From: Phoronis australis | Taxonomy: Eukaryota > Phoronida > Phoronidae | Reading direction: 5' to 3' | NCBI GenBank assembly: GCA_002633005.1 | Contig: NMRA01000022.1 | Coordinates: 1 to 64,000 of the forward strand | Length of the DNA: 64,000 nt | In this document: piece after piece, positions 23,434 through 34,100 of the stretch | How positions within the stretch are numbered: position 1 is the first letter of the stretch | Layout of the letters: the number at the start of each line of letters is the position of its first letter | Program-made: the position numbers and the translations under genes | Notes under the pieces: model-generated | Databases searched by the model: none | The model's input: only the letters and a program-made list of their open reading frames with translations | Told to the model about the DNA's origin: nothing

Positions 23434-24135
23434 CCCATCTTACCAAAGATTACCTATTATACGTTATTTACCTGTATTCATTTTATTGTAATTGTACTAG
23501 TCATAATAAATGACCTTATATCGCCTACATCAGTCTCCTTTTCATCTCTGGTAACGAGCTTGCGACGCACGTATCATTTATCTACTATCCGGGACATATG
23601 TCGATCATAAATGGTATTTCACTCGTTAAATATATTTATGTGAGCATATGGACTTGTCTTACTCCTTTTCCCATTCATCTCGGTCTATTCCATTCTTCCC
23701 TTGTGTAGGACTACATTCGCATTGGTCTGCTGTTATCACGTGCCTCGAGTTTGGTCAGGTCTTGGCTCTTATAGGCTGATGATTGTCACGTGTCTTTAGG
23801 GGCGTTTTTCTGTTATTGTAACCTCGCTTTCAATTCACTTTGTTCCGGCCACATTGTCGTACGTCAAAAACTCATTCAATTTTCCCACCCTCTTCCTCCC
23901 AGTTTTCGTCATTCTCTCGTACTTCCACGTGGCCGGCGCTTTTGCTTTTTAGTGCCCATCTTACCAGACATTACCTATTATACGTTATTTACCTGTATTC
24001 ATTTTAGTTGTAATTGTACTAGTCATAATAAATGACCTAATATCGCCTACATCAGTCTCCTTTTCATCTCTGGTAACGAGCTTGCGACGCACGCATCATT
24101 TATCTATTATCCGGGACATAATGTCGATCATAAAT
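23434..24135 (+). repeat. Pair of 180-bp direct repeats, 521 bp apart
   Basis: 23434-23612 and 23955-24135 are nearly identical, sharing CGAGCTTGCGACGCACG and AATAAATGACC. They flank about 340 bp of unrelated, pyrimidine-rich DNA. The layout recalls a miniature LTR element, but TG...CA ends, a convincing primer site and target duplications were not found. A simple tandem duplication is equally possible. Confidence 0.65.
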
Positions 24136-24287
24136 AAAAAATTCCATGAAAAGTTGGCCTTTGACACCGTGACATGGTGTAGGGGAACACATAATAGGTC
24201 AAATCACACAATGCACTTTACCACCATTCAATAACACGGGAGGGGGGGAGAAAGTGTGTTTGATCTTCGCGTCGTTTAGCTATGATA

Positions 24288-24410
24288 CATCACTGTGTTT
24301 GTGGCAACTGCTCAAACACCAGCCAGGTGGAAGGCATGAGTCTCTTTAGATTCCCAAGTGACAAGCATTATTTTAGAGTAAATTTGGACTGGTTGGATGT
24401 GTTTTGCTAA
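24288..24410 (+). pseudogene. THAP-like zinc finger fragment
   Basis: The frame HHCVCGNCSNTSQVEG followed by LFRFPSDKHYFRVNLDW resembles a THAP domain start (paired cysteines, then the L-F-x-FP segment and a tryptophan). A stop follows at 24408-24410. A frame just downstream has CTLCQSFTILKP, which may be the displaced second half. It is probably a decayed transposon gene. Confidence 0.5.
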
Positions 24411-25461
24411 CACATCTATTATAACTGACCAGATTGCCCATCTCCAATAAATGATGCACATTGTGTCAATCATTTACAATTCTGAAACCACAGAACTGTA
24501 GCCCAGGAATGCCCATGAGGTTGCGCTGCGCATGTGTGGAATTTGGCTGCATTCGTTTGTTCCGACACTTGCCAGTGAATTTAATGCCACTAAAACCATT
24601 CGCAAATCTGCCGTTTTTCAACCAAATTTTACAAGTTATTTCGTTAGAAAGCCCTTTATCAGTTCTTGATGGTGTATCGTTATAACAGAAACAAAAGATA
24701 AAAAATTTAGTTCAAAAATAATCGTTTTGCATACCTGAGTTTTACCAAAAAAGAAAGGTCATCACAGTGTAATGGTAACATAACAAGAACAACACGAAGC
24801 ATTGAAATGCACCCACGAATGCATCGCAAATGGTGTGCTTCTAGGGGTGTTTATCTGTATCATAAAACATGCTCTGAACATTCCCACTAAATAAGATTGG
24901 TCCTAACCCCAATGGTCAAGGTAAACGGTGGGGTATGGAAAATTGAACTAGACCGTATTTATCCACCTTGGCTGAGTCGCACTCGGCTCACGATCAAAGG
25001 GATGCCGCCAAGCTGCTCTATTCATCAAGTCAGGAGCGAGGATAATTGGCTTTGATCATGCGAATGTGATCAGCTGATTACAATCTACTTAGCAGACTGT
25101 ACTTTTTATGGAGAGAGTTTTAAGTAGTTTTTACTGTAATATTTGAAAAGAGGAGCGAAAACAAATATGAGTACAACTTTGAATTTTTCAAATCGGCCCA
25201 GGATAAGAGATTTTGCAACACAGCAAAAATAACTCACGATTACTTTCAATCGGCGCGCACGAATACAAAAATATAGGACTCAAGTTATTTAGATTTTGGA
25301 ACACATGCATTGCAATATTCAAAATACGTTTATTATGAATCTTACAAGCTGTAAAACGACGTTGTTTAATTTCATTGTGCTCATTCATTGTCATCCGTCA
25401 AATCGGCAATTTCCGAGATGTGATCTGCGGCGTGCGCGTATGTGTACAAAACACGTGATTG
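24411..25461. other. No recognisable feature
   Basis: AT-rich DNA without supported genes. Confidence 0.4.
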
Positions 25462-25700
25462 TTATGTTCCTGAAGTATGAAAATTAAGAAACTTTAGCGT
25501 GCCGTTATTATTGACAGGGACACGATAAAACGAATTTGGATTTTGACTATAGTCTTGATACAGCGAGCTGGCTGACCACTGCGTCAGTGTCTCCGTTAGA
25601 CCCAGAAATTTCACACAGATCGGGTAGTTCACTTCGTCCTCAACATGTAGATCGAGCCTTGGACTATTAATACTCCACGGTAGAGCTAACGACCGTCGGC
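25462..25700 (-). CDS. Candidate terminal exon, unknown gene
   Basis: After an acceptor-like GTGTGCACAG, the minus strand is open for about 78 codons to a TAA. It includes RLDLHVEDEVNYPICVKFLG and SSLYQDYSQNPNSFYRVPV. The composition is more balanced than its surroundings and protein-like. A strong donor-like GTGAGT sits about 30 bp upstream on the same strand, too close for an intron. I do not recognise the family. It could be a real last exon or a chance frame. Confidence 0.3.
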
Positions 25701-26590
25701 CTGTGCACACAAAATCTGTGAGTTAACCAGCACTCACCTTGCACGTTGCAGCCGTTTAAATGAAAAACAATCTAGTAAACGCCATTTTCCTGCATAATAC
25801 CCCGCCTTTTGTAACAAAAAAGCCTATCGTCGATGACCCACACAGGCACGCTCCGGCACTCACTCTCATACGCAGACGAACTTCAAAACAAACGTCTCGT
25901 GACAACAACATGTGTGTTCATCCAGACATTTTTCTCGTGTTGTGGGGTACAGCGCAGATTTGCACTTAATCGCAATTAATCTGGACTCCACGTGAACTTT
26001 ACACACAAACGTCTAGACAGCATTTTTGTCAAACAGGGAATGCAACCCCCAAAGAGCCATACAGTGTCTTTTTGTTTTTCAGTCAAATGGGAAATTGCAG
26101 GTGATGCAGAAACCCATGAAACATCCCAAACTCAGAAATCAAACGTCTCTTATTTTAATCCGTAAAATGCTGTTACATGATTTTAACAGCCAAAAATGTC
26201 TTGTTGAAAAACTCCTGTAATGTAGTTTGATAGGTTGTCGAAAGTGGTTATAAGACAGGAGCTGAAAAGATATTACAGACCAGACTATTCACAGCTTCCA
26301 GTCAGGACTTCTGGTCGGTGCGTAAAAAGAATGACCAGTCTAATTGTCGGGTTTGTTGACTAATTTTGTCAAGAAATCATTGGTTGTCTGAAACTGTAAC
26401 TCAGAAGTCTTGCTTGATGAACAAAACAAAAATGAAATAAGGCTTGATTTGATATATAAAACAGTCAATTAAAACTCAGTCAAGCAGACAACTGGAAAAT
26501 CGCAGTGCGTTAACTCACAGCTAGTCTCGGAGTGGTGAATTCTAAAATAGAATATAAAGGTCTCCTGAATGTGGAAGTTGGAAGTTTTAT
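25701..26590. other. No recognisable feature
   Basis: No supported gene. Short open frames only. Confidence 0.4.
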
Positions 26591-27063
26591 CCGCAATATA
26601 TCCTCAAGAATTATGGTGGTGAACTGTTGTGGTCATGTAATTTGAAAGTAAACAAACTATTAAGAACGGTAAATGATGTTTTTACAGAGAGGTTTTGTCA
26701 GTGAGTGAGCAGTTGAATCATAATGCTTTTAAAGATGTACCTGTTTGTGATCAGATTATATCTCATAACAGAGAGATAACACTTAATAATAAGTCACTAT
26801 ATTATAAAGAGTTTGTTAAGAATGGGCTATGTTTCATCAATGACTTTCTTGATGCTGAAAATAAATTGTTAAATTCTCAAATTCTAAGTTTTAATTCAAT
26901 ATGTATTATTTTATCTCGAAAAATTGATCAAGGTCATCAGCAATTGGTCGGCTGCAACAATAAAATTTGCTTAGATTTTAATAAAATTGCAAAAGAAAAA
27001 ATCAAGAGTATTTTGTTACAAGCACAAACCATTTTAATTATCTCACTGATGCACAGCAAATAA
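26591..27063 (+). pseudogene. LINE remnant (L1/Tx1-like), frameshifted
   Basis: The first part reads NYGGELLWSCNLKVNKLL up to a stop near 26700. The second, in a shifted frame, reads ITLNNKSLYYKEFVKNGLCF and INDFLDAENK. In L1/Tx1-type LINEs the region after the reverse transcriptase has this order: an FGG...CN block, then (I)-x-NK-x-x-(F/Y)YKE-x-x-x-x-G(I/L)-x-(F)-(V/I)-x-D(L/F)L. The frameshift and truncation mark it as dead. Confidence 0.7.
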
Positions 27064-28297
27064 CTGCAAGTAATTAATAACTAATTCAGTAAAATAATCC
27101 CAAAAGTTTTAAATCTTCCTCTACATCACTGTTCGAGATGGAGCTGACAGTTTTTTATAACAAAAATCAAGTGACATACAAGTAACTCATATCAATGGAC
27201 TAATGCAACATCAGCAGAAAATATGGTCACTAGAATCGATAAAAAAATTGAAATTCATGGTTCAATCTGTTGCAGTCTTGAAAATTTTTAAATGAAAACC
27301 TGAAAATGCAATGAGTAGGTGTAGAATTAGTCGTTCAAAAATTCCCAATCTCTGTCCTCACCTCCTTAAAAACAAAGCAGCTTCACTTCATAAAGAGGCT
27401 GCCAAGACACCCATAGACAAAGTTACATCATTCTGACAACTGGCTCATACAAGATATCACAAATATCTTTAATATGTAGGATTTTACAATAACAAGCTAA
27501 CAAAAATACACTAAACTCCCAAAAAGTGAGATTCATCCAAAAAGTAAAGGCTGTTTCCCTTTCCTTGACAGACACACAGGAACCAGTTGAAATTTAACCT
27601 CTCCCTTTTAACAAGTCTAGCAGAATAAGGTGGCAAAAATGCCAAAAATCTAAAATGACTACCACAAGGTGCAAAAGTAGCCAGAATTTTCTTAACAGAA
27701 ACATATTTCTCAAAGTGAATGAAGATTTATCGCTTAACTGGGTTGATAAACAGGCAAGCACACAAAACGCAGTTGTCTCTAGTTTTGGGAACATCCACCA
27801 TCAGACCAGCCTAAAAATTCAGCTTAAGCCATCGTGTCCGTAAAAAGTATCTCTCTGCTTAAAGATTGGATCTGGCAAAGCATAAAACAGGCATATATAA
27901 CAAGGCAGGTGAGCATAGTCTCTTACAATTTTTCCCCAAAACGTGATTAGTCCCAGCCATGGCTGAGTGGCAATGTTTACTCCATCCCGACTACAAACCT
28001 ACCTCTCGGCTAGTAGCGCGTTATCCGTGCACACCCCTGCACTCTCAAAGTCACTCCAATCACATCCAGGCACAGTGGAACAGTAAGCTTTGGATAATCT
28101 AGAAATTATAGAAGACACTTTTGCAAAATGAAGTCGAACTAAAGGTATGGTTTACGTGCACAGCATCACGCCTCCAGACATTTTTCTTCAATGTGTATAA
28201 ACATGATTATTACATAGAGCTAGAACTACAGTACAAAACATCAATTTATGAAAGGTTTTTCAGCGACTTGAATGGACAGCATTTTGCTTTCACACAT
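27064..28297. other. Unassigned DNA with one repeat copy
   Basis: 27290-27450 matches 22555-22710. The remainder shows no gene. Confidence 0.4.
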
Positions 28298-28751
28298 CAG
28301 GGCCCAAATCTTGCCCGATAACCAGCCTTGAAATGGTCAGAGTGAACCTTTCCCCACAAAAATCGGGAGGACTAAAAAAAAAAAAAACGTTACCACCATC
28401 AGTAGCATGCATCTGCGTCCTTTCAGCTAGCCCGTCCTCTCCCAACCCACACATTTTTGGCTGCAGAGCGGTAGTATTTGTCGCCGCGCTTAACAATAAC
28501 ACGAGACGCCATTGAATATCTCCCACCACGCTGTCCCGGCAATGTTGACAATTTACGTTCCTCCGAAACATAAAGAGCAACTTCCGCTTTTCGAGGTGAA
28601 CGTCGTCTGCAACGCCGCGGTAAGAAAGGAATTTGCCGCGGAAATTTTATATCAAATCCGATTTTTTTACGCGGAAATATTATAAAAAAAAGCGGAAAGC
28701 ACATTTGAAAAAAGCGGAAATCCACGTTTCCGCGGAAAATTCCAAGCCCTG
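28298..28751. mobile_element. MITE with CAGGGC ends and 6-bp target duplication
   Basis: The left end is CAGGGCCCAAATCTTGCC. The right end, reverse complemented, is CAGGGCTTGGAATTTTCC. The 6-bp sequence ACACAT lies immediately outside both ends (28292-28297 and 28752-28757). The right half is rich in CGCGGAAA motifs, several of them inverted. There is no transposase. Confidence 0.7.
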
Positions 28752-29153
28752 ACACATTCGACAAGCAACAATTTTTCACCAGTTTTAATACTAATCATTC
28801 GTAAAGTTCTAACAAAAGAATCTAACTGGATTTTACTTTGCAACAGTGAATATTTAGAATTAAAAATTTCACTACAAGGCCATCCTTAAAATACATAACT
28901 ATAACTGTTTTCCCTTCACTATCCCACTCATAAGAGTTGGGTAGGTAGGTCAGTAAAATGATTTACTTTTCTACCTTTCATTGTTGGGAAGCATTCAGCT
29001 TATCACAAAAATGCTCATTTTCAATTGAAAAATATTTCTTTTCTAAGACTGTAAATAAAGTGTTTTGAGTTGCACTCATATTTTAGGCTGCCTGTGGAAG
29101 GGAAAACAAGCCTTCAAACTACATTTAATCATCTAAAATATTTAACTCTTTAC

Positions 29154-29344
29154 CCATCTTCACATGTTCTTGGACACCGGCCATCTATTCCGCCGATATA
29201 CTGTGCAGTAGACACCAGTAATTCCCGCCCCTCAACTTTGATTGACACTTGCTTTTTGTCCACTTTGTCCTTCAGTTTCTTGAACTCACTCAACAGGTGG
29301 AGCTTCCCGCCAACAGGTTTTGAAATGATGAAAGGAATGTATGC
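29154..29344 (-). CDS. Exon beta-prime of repeat set B
   Basis: This 191-bp exon has acceptor TTTACAG and donor TGG followed by GTAAAG. It begins in phase 0 and ends with two bases of a codon. It encodes AYIPFIISKPVGGKLHLL, then VSIKVEGRELLVSTAQYIGG, and ends with a CPRTC cysteine pair. The exon at 61266-61456 is also exactly 191 bp with the same phases and reads PFTISKPIETPGS and VKFSVNGRSVVV, ending with CPSQC. The match in motifs, length and phase makes this a real exon. It follows the alpha-prime exon after a 1.4-kb intron. Confidence 0.85.
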
Positions 29345-30500
29345 CTGTAAAGGTTTATCAAGAGGAAATTATTTTAATAGCCATAAAATGTCAGACTTCA
29401 TTTTTGGTTAGTATAACAAGAGCATTAAAAGCGCCCACAGCAGGGCCATATCACAAAAATGGCCATTTGACGACACGGAATATGTCGAAACAGTGCGAAA
29501 AAAGGAAGGCATGGCTGATACACTAATAGAAAGCCATTAGCAAAATTTGATAAAAGTCCGTCAAGGAACTCGAAAGATACACGAAAACGCAAAAAAAATA
29601 AAAAGGCGACAACATGTAGCAGAATATGTTGAATCCATCCAAAAATGGAAACGTCTGGTCATCTTCATAATAGAAGCTTGTTTGCAAAATTTTGTTAAAA
29701 AACATCAAAGAGCTCTGAAGACACAAACACAAACACAAAAAAATTCCACAATAGGGCACAGCAGTAGTTTGAGCTATCCAAAAGTTGTAGGCAGCGCATT
29801 TATAGCACAAATTTCACAATTAGATCCTGTGAATGGTTACCAAGATACGACCATGTTCCCAAAAAAGACAAAATCACCACTAGGTGGTGCCACATTTGTG
29901 TCATACCTCTCTGAAAATCAATGTCAGCAATCAAGTCTTCTCATAAGAAACATACCTGTTAAGACTCATAATAATCTTTTGATTGAGCAGTTTGACACAT
30001 AACAGGGCAGACGCCACAAAAGATCACCATGATAAATATGGCTATTAAGTGGGGCACACTATGCTGTATCAGTTTGAAAATGAAAAGCTGCATTCAACTT
30101 CTTACTTCATGTCAAGAACCTCTAGCAATGAAATCTGAAGATACAGAGACAAAGGTAAAGAAGTGCTACTCACAATGATCCTGTGAGCGGTTTGGTGGAT
30201 AGACAGACAGATGTCATAACACAGACTCAAAAAATATAGAGAAACAGCCAGATTAAATTAAATCCATCAAAAAACGTGAAAATTCTTCACAGAACCCCAA
30301 AGAAGTAGAGAAAAGCATAAAAACTAAAATTGCCACTAGGGTGCGCTGCGGTAGTCATGGACATATGTTGCCAGCTTTACAGAAACATTATTTACCAAAT
30401 CTCTTTGAAATCCAGCTATAGGAGCAGGGCAATGGATTCCTAGATGTACAGACAGAGATGGCGACAATATGCACTCACTAAGATATAAGTGGCCGCATAG
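29345..30500. repeat. Degenerate repeat block (second TTCATGAAAA-type block)
   Basis: Diverged units carry TTTGCAAAATTTTGTTAAAA, CTCTGAAGACACA, AAAATCACCACTAGGTGGTGCC and similar blocks, the same order as at 15.4-16.2 kb. The block ends near 30.46-30.50 kb with CAGACAGAGATGGCGACAAT and a GGCCGCATA motif like that at 8.44 kb. It lies inside the intron between alpha-prime-B and beta-prime-B. The open frame at 29547-30002 is part of this repeat and is not a gene. Confidence 0.6.
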
Positions 30501-30767
30501 AAAAGAATCTTAAGTGTCAAAACTCTGATGGTACAACCATGTTGAGGATGAAAGTAACGACTAAGTTAAACTTATAAAACCAACAAGTTTAATAATTTAA
30601 GGAATTTCTATGGATTTCAAACAGTTCTTGCTCATTCAGTGCAACCTAAACTGTTGAGTCACAATATTTTTTACCACTTACCAGCGATATCATAACAGAA
30701 TTTCTTTTAAAAGTCTGCGACTCTCTGATAAATAAAGCATAGCAAGGGGTAGTCAAACTTTCCTAAC

Positions 30768-30933
30768 CTTATCTATCCAGACATTGGACAAGGTTTCGGT
30801 AACCGCTGGGTGCATCACGTTACGAACGATACTGCGTACACTGCCAACAATCTGACTACGAGCCTCGAGCGGGGTGGCCTGGAGAATGGTGTCGAGAGAG
30901 ACACCTGGTGACATAAACAGACGAATCTGAAGG
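30768..30933 (-). CDS. Exon alpha-prime of repeat set B
   Basis: This 166-bp exon has acceptor CTTTCAG and donor AAG followed by GTTAGG. It completes one incoming base and leaves in phase 0. It encodes IRLFMSPGVSLDTILQATP, then a helix, then LSNVWIDK. It aligns with the exon at 62700-62859 (VEMTLPGVDFDAILANSLS ... LGNVWLRQ), with the same phases. The strand, PGV-x-hydrophobic-D-x-IL turn, long helix and final NVW strand resemble the alpha exons, so alpha and alpha-prime probably derive from one ancestral exon. Confidence 0.85.
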
Positions 30934-31546
30934 CTGAAAGATATCCCAGTGTTCACATTAACATTACAATGGCATGAACGTTATAAAATATGATAAAGTG
31001 ACATCCAGGCAGGAGGAAATCTAGAAATTGCTAAAAACGACCTACGTAGATATTTTGAGTGTGTTCAAAAAGCAAATGATACAAATCTACAGCAGAAGAC
31101 AACACGCAGAACACATAACCAGAAAATACCAAAAACAAACTAAAGTCCCAGTGAAACAGTTGATGGCATTACAATGTTGATATTAATTGCAAGTTTTTCT
31201 TACTCTTCAGAGCTGTGTCAGTATTTCGCCAAAAATTAATCAAGAAATTAATGATGGTATCTGAAATATAGGACACTGAAATTTAATTTGAAGTCAAATT
31301 TTAACTATTCTGAAATGTAAGAGGTAGGCAATGTGATATGCTTTTAATTTTCTACACTGCCAATCAAGGGCTTGAAAATAGACTTTTCAGTCAAAACGCC
31401 ACGCTCATAAGTAAAGCGTCTCGGTAAAAACCGACACAGACTGCTCAGCATTGTGCCGAAACATATTGTACAGTCATTAAAGTGTGTTGAATTCACCAAA
31501 GTATTTCAAGGTTGGTTTTTCAACAGTTTTGCTTCTTCCCACTCAC

Positions 31547-31737
31547 TGTGTGAATTCATCAGCCGGCATTATCTTGTCGTCAGTCCTGTAAGCGTCTACG
31601 TCCCTGTTGGGGCCCACTGTCGCCTTTCTGGTCCAGCTGAATGTACCGTTGAATGCCTGAAGGCTCTCCCACACCGGAGGGTCCATCATCGTGCCTTGGA
31701 TGATGAAAATTAAGCGGGAACCATGGAAACTAGAGCC
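31547..31737 (-). CDS. Exon beta of repeat set B
   Basis: This 191-bp exon has acceptor TTTTCAG and donor ACA followed by GTGAGT. It begins in phase 0 and leaves two bases. It encodes RLIFIIQGTMMDPPVWESLQ, then WTRKATVGPNRDVDAYR and PADEFT. The corresponding beta-A exon has LSFTLQGAMKDPP and FTVGTATYPDKYR at the same spacing. It joins the alpha exon upstream over 679 bp and the alpha-prime exon downstream over 613 bp, with every phase consistent. Confidence 0.85.
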
Positions 31738-32416
31738 CTGAAAATGCCGGGAAAAATCAAATTCACACTAAATAAATCTGATGAAACGTGGAACACCCTT
31801 ATCATAACAAATCTTTAGAAACAAGACAATTATGTGGTAGGAGATACCAGACTTGTGAAATTAACTATGCTCCGAACAAAAAGTACCAGGCATTCACACC
31901 AACAGGGAAGCAATATGTACTCTAATGGACCTACGTATACTCAGATTTTTCGAAATATAGACCTACTTTTTGGAGCAACCATTTCCCAACAGCCAGTGCA
32001 ACTTTTGAGGTGCCAGAAATTGAAAAGTGAAAAATACACTGTTTTTTGAATAAACAACCAAGGGATTACCATCAGAATTTCCTGGTTACAACTGCTTATG
32101 TTAAAATATGCCTATGGTTATGTAGGACCCTAGAAAAGTGGCCAAAGGTAGCATAAAATATCATATCTCAGAAATGGTTGTCTGGACTCATATGAGACTT
32201 TCAAATCACTATGATTAATGCAAGGTTCTCCAAAACGCTGAAAGAAATTGTGTTTGAAATGTTCCGTTTTTGTATGAGCGCCGGGTTATCAAAAAATAGG
32301 ACTTCTATGGGTCTGTACAAAAAATCTAAATTTTCATAAAGAAACATAAAATGATTCAGGAAACTTGGATTTCTTGGTATAACAAATTTAAAACGAACTC
32401 TCAATGAATATCTTGC

Positions 32417-32570
32417 CTGCGTTATTTTAAATGAGTGTAAAGCCTTCTGGGACACATCTGGCAGCAGTGCCTCCACCTGGTGTCTAAAGTTGGATAGTAA
32501 TTCCTGTTGGCTTGCTTGGTCAAGATCATCCAAAGCATGAACACAAGGGAGGAACACAGATATTTCGGAC
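32417..32570 (-). CDS. Exon alpha of repeat set B, followed by a GC donor
   Basis: This 154-bp exon has acceptor TTGGCAG and encodes ISVFLPCVHALDDLD, then an amphipathic helix and ALLPDVSQKALHSFKITQ. The closest match is alpha-A (ALLPNISRKALHSW). It enters needing one base and must leave in phase 0 to join the beta exon. The only boundary giving this is CAG followed by GCAAGA, a non-canonical GC donor that fits the GC-AG consensus. Reading on past it brings no GT donor in the expected place. Confidence 0.8.
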
Positions 32571-34004
32571 CTGCCAAAAAGAAAAATGGTCGATTAGGAT
32601 CACAAGACAAGTGCATTGGCTTTCTTTTACCAAAACTGATTTATCAAATTCAAGGAAATGGACGGAAATAACCAAAGATCACTCTTTATGCCATTATTAC
32701 ATGACAAAATATTGCTTTAACTTATTAATGTAATTTTCACGTTAAACACACTATTGTCACGTTTGCACATAATTTTGAATACACAAAGATCATGTTATCT
32801 TTTTCGAGAAGTTGTCAAGTCATTTGCAATCTTTGTTCTAATCTAGTTTGGTACCCACCATGTATTTAATTGATGGGAGAAAAAAAGTGCCAGTTTGATA
32901 ATTAACTATTTTAGCAAAAGACTAATTTGGCATTTCACTAATTGCCGACTCAGTGCTACCAGTTTTCAACAACACTATCCTCTATTTGTCCTCTATTTAA
33001 AGAAGCATGGAATGCGAATTTAAAGCTCATCAAAATTATCTTTTAAACAATTCCTGATGAAAGTACCATCTCACAACGTCTAGTACAGAGTAATGAATTC
33101 ACTTTTCCCTGTGAGAAAATTTCCAGAAAAAACACAAAATTCACGATATTTGAAATATGCATGAAGAAAAAACTTGTGGTTACCACAGCGTTTATAGTCA
33201 GTTGATTAAAGTCTTTCAAGGTCAAAGGTCACATTTTCCATATAAGGGAAATGTGCTGTCTCTATGTCTTGCCAAAAGATGGATTAGGGCTTTTTTGAAA
33301 TTTGAAATTAAAAGAAAATGCTTTGACATCAACAGAAATTAAGAAATTAAAAATCCTTACGAGTAAACTGTAAAAATACCTGCTGAGCAGGTTGAATACC
33401 AGTGGCAGAGAAGCACTTTCAATTTTGCAATTTAGTCTGTTTCAAATCGTGTTCCAGGCAGAGTATTTTGTAGTTCCAGACTTGAGCGCAGTAGAATTTG
33501 TGGCATATTATATATTTGGCATTCAACCTAGCAATTTTCAGTGCAAAATTCAGGCACCCCATTATTCCTTGGTTCATTGCAAACTAGGCATCAGAAAGCA
33601 ATAACCATTGTTGGACTGCACTCAGCTTAGCTATGCAGGGTAATTGGCCTCTGACCAAATGAATGTTAGCTAATTTCATGCCAGTCTGCAGAATACTCAA
33701 ACTCAATAAACAGAATTAATTCATACATAAGTTGCCATTACCCACAGGAATCCCTTAGGAAGTCTTGGCTTTTCAGTTTTTCTCCACCAGGCTTATTAGC
33801 AATATGAGGCAAGTGATTTCTTTCAAGAGGTATTCTAGCACAACCAAGAAAATATGATTTAACTGTGACAGTTTTGGTCATTTTTTCTGGGTTACGAACA
33901 AAGAATTTCACTCTACGCAACAGTATGAACTTTATGGTGATGTGCATTTCTGCTGTTGTGTTGAAGAGAATCAAATGGTATTAAACATCTTATAGACAAC
34001 ATAC
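32571..34004 (-). other. Intron E0-B to alpha-B
   Basis: A 1.4-kb intron. It holds a copy-like segment of a repeat (a related one, 32142-32300, is in the next intron) and an open minus-strand frame at 33742-33952 with splice-like ends. The frame's entry phase does not fit the exon before it, so it is not included in the gene model. Confidence 0.5.
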
Positions 34005-34100
34005 TTCTCAGGTAAGAAGCTGTTATTGCCACAGGTGGGCGGTTGATCCAAGTTGCCAAACGTACATCCAGGGATTTTGTTACAGCTGGTTTCATTGAGG
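34005..34100 (-). CDS. Exon E0 of repeat set B (cysteine linker)
   Basis: This 96-bp exon has acceptor TTTCAG and donor GAA followed by GTATGT. It is phase 2 at both ends, so it can join beta-prime-C upstream and alpha-B downstream without shifting frame. It encodes NETSCNKIPGC, then TFGNLDQPPTCGNNSFLP, with an N-glycosylation sequon (NET) and three cysteines. E0-A is similar in layout. A second frame is also open, but only this one matches E0-A and joins alpha-B in phase. With the CPxxC tail of the preceding beta-prime exon it forms a disulfide-rich linker. Confidence 0.65.

Noticed and set aside
28423-28779. 118-codon minus-strand frame rich in arginine
   Set aside because: It lies across the MITE at 28298-28751 and its right border, so it is a by-product of the element.
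29547-30002. 151-codon plus-strand open frame
   Set aside because: It lies wholly in a degenerate repeat block, has no homology I can see, and the block recurs elsewhere without this frame.
33742-33952. Open minus-strand frame (KFFVRNPEKMTKTVTVKSYF) with a CAGCAG acceptor and a GTAATG donor
   Set aside because: It would leave only a 52-bp intron after E0-B. Its entry phase does not match E0-B in the frame shared with E0-A, and no counterpart exists in set A. It fits only if E0-B is read in its other open frame.
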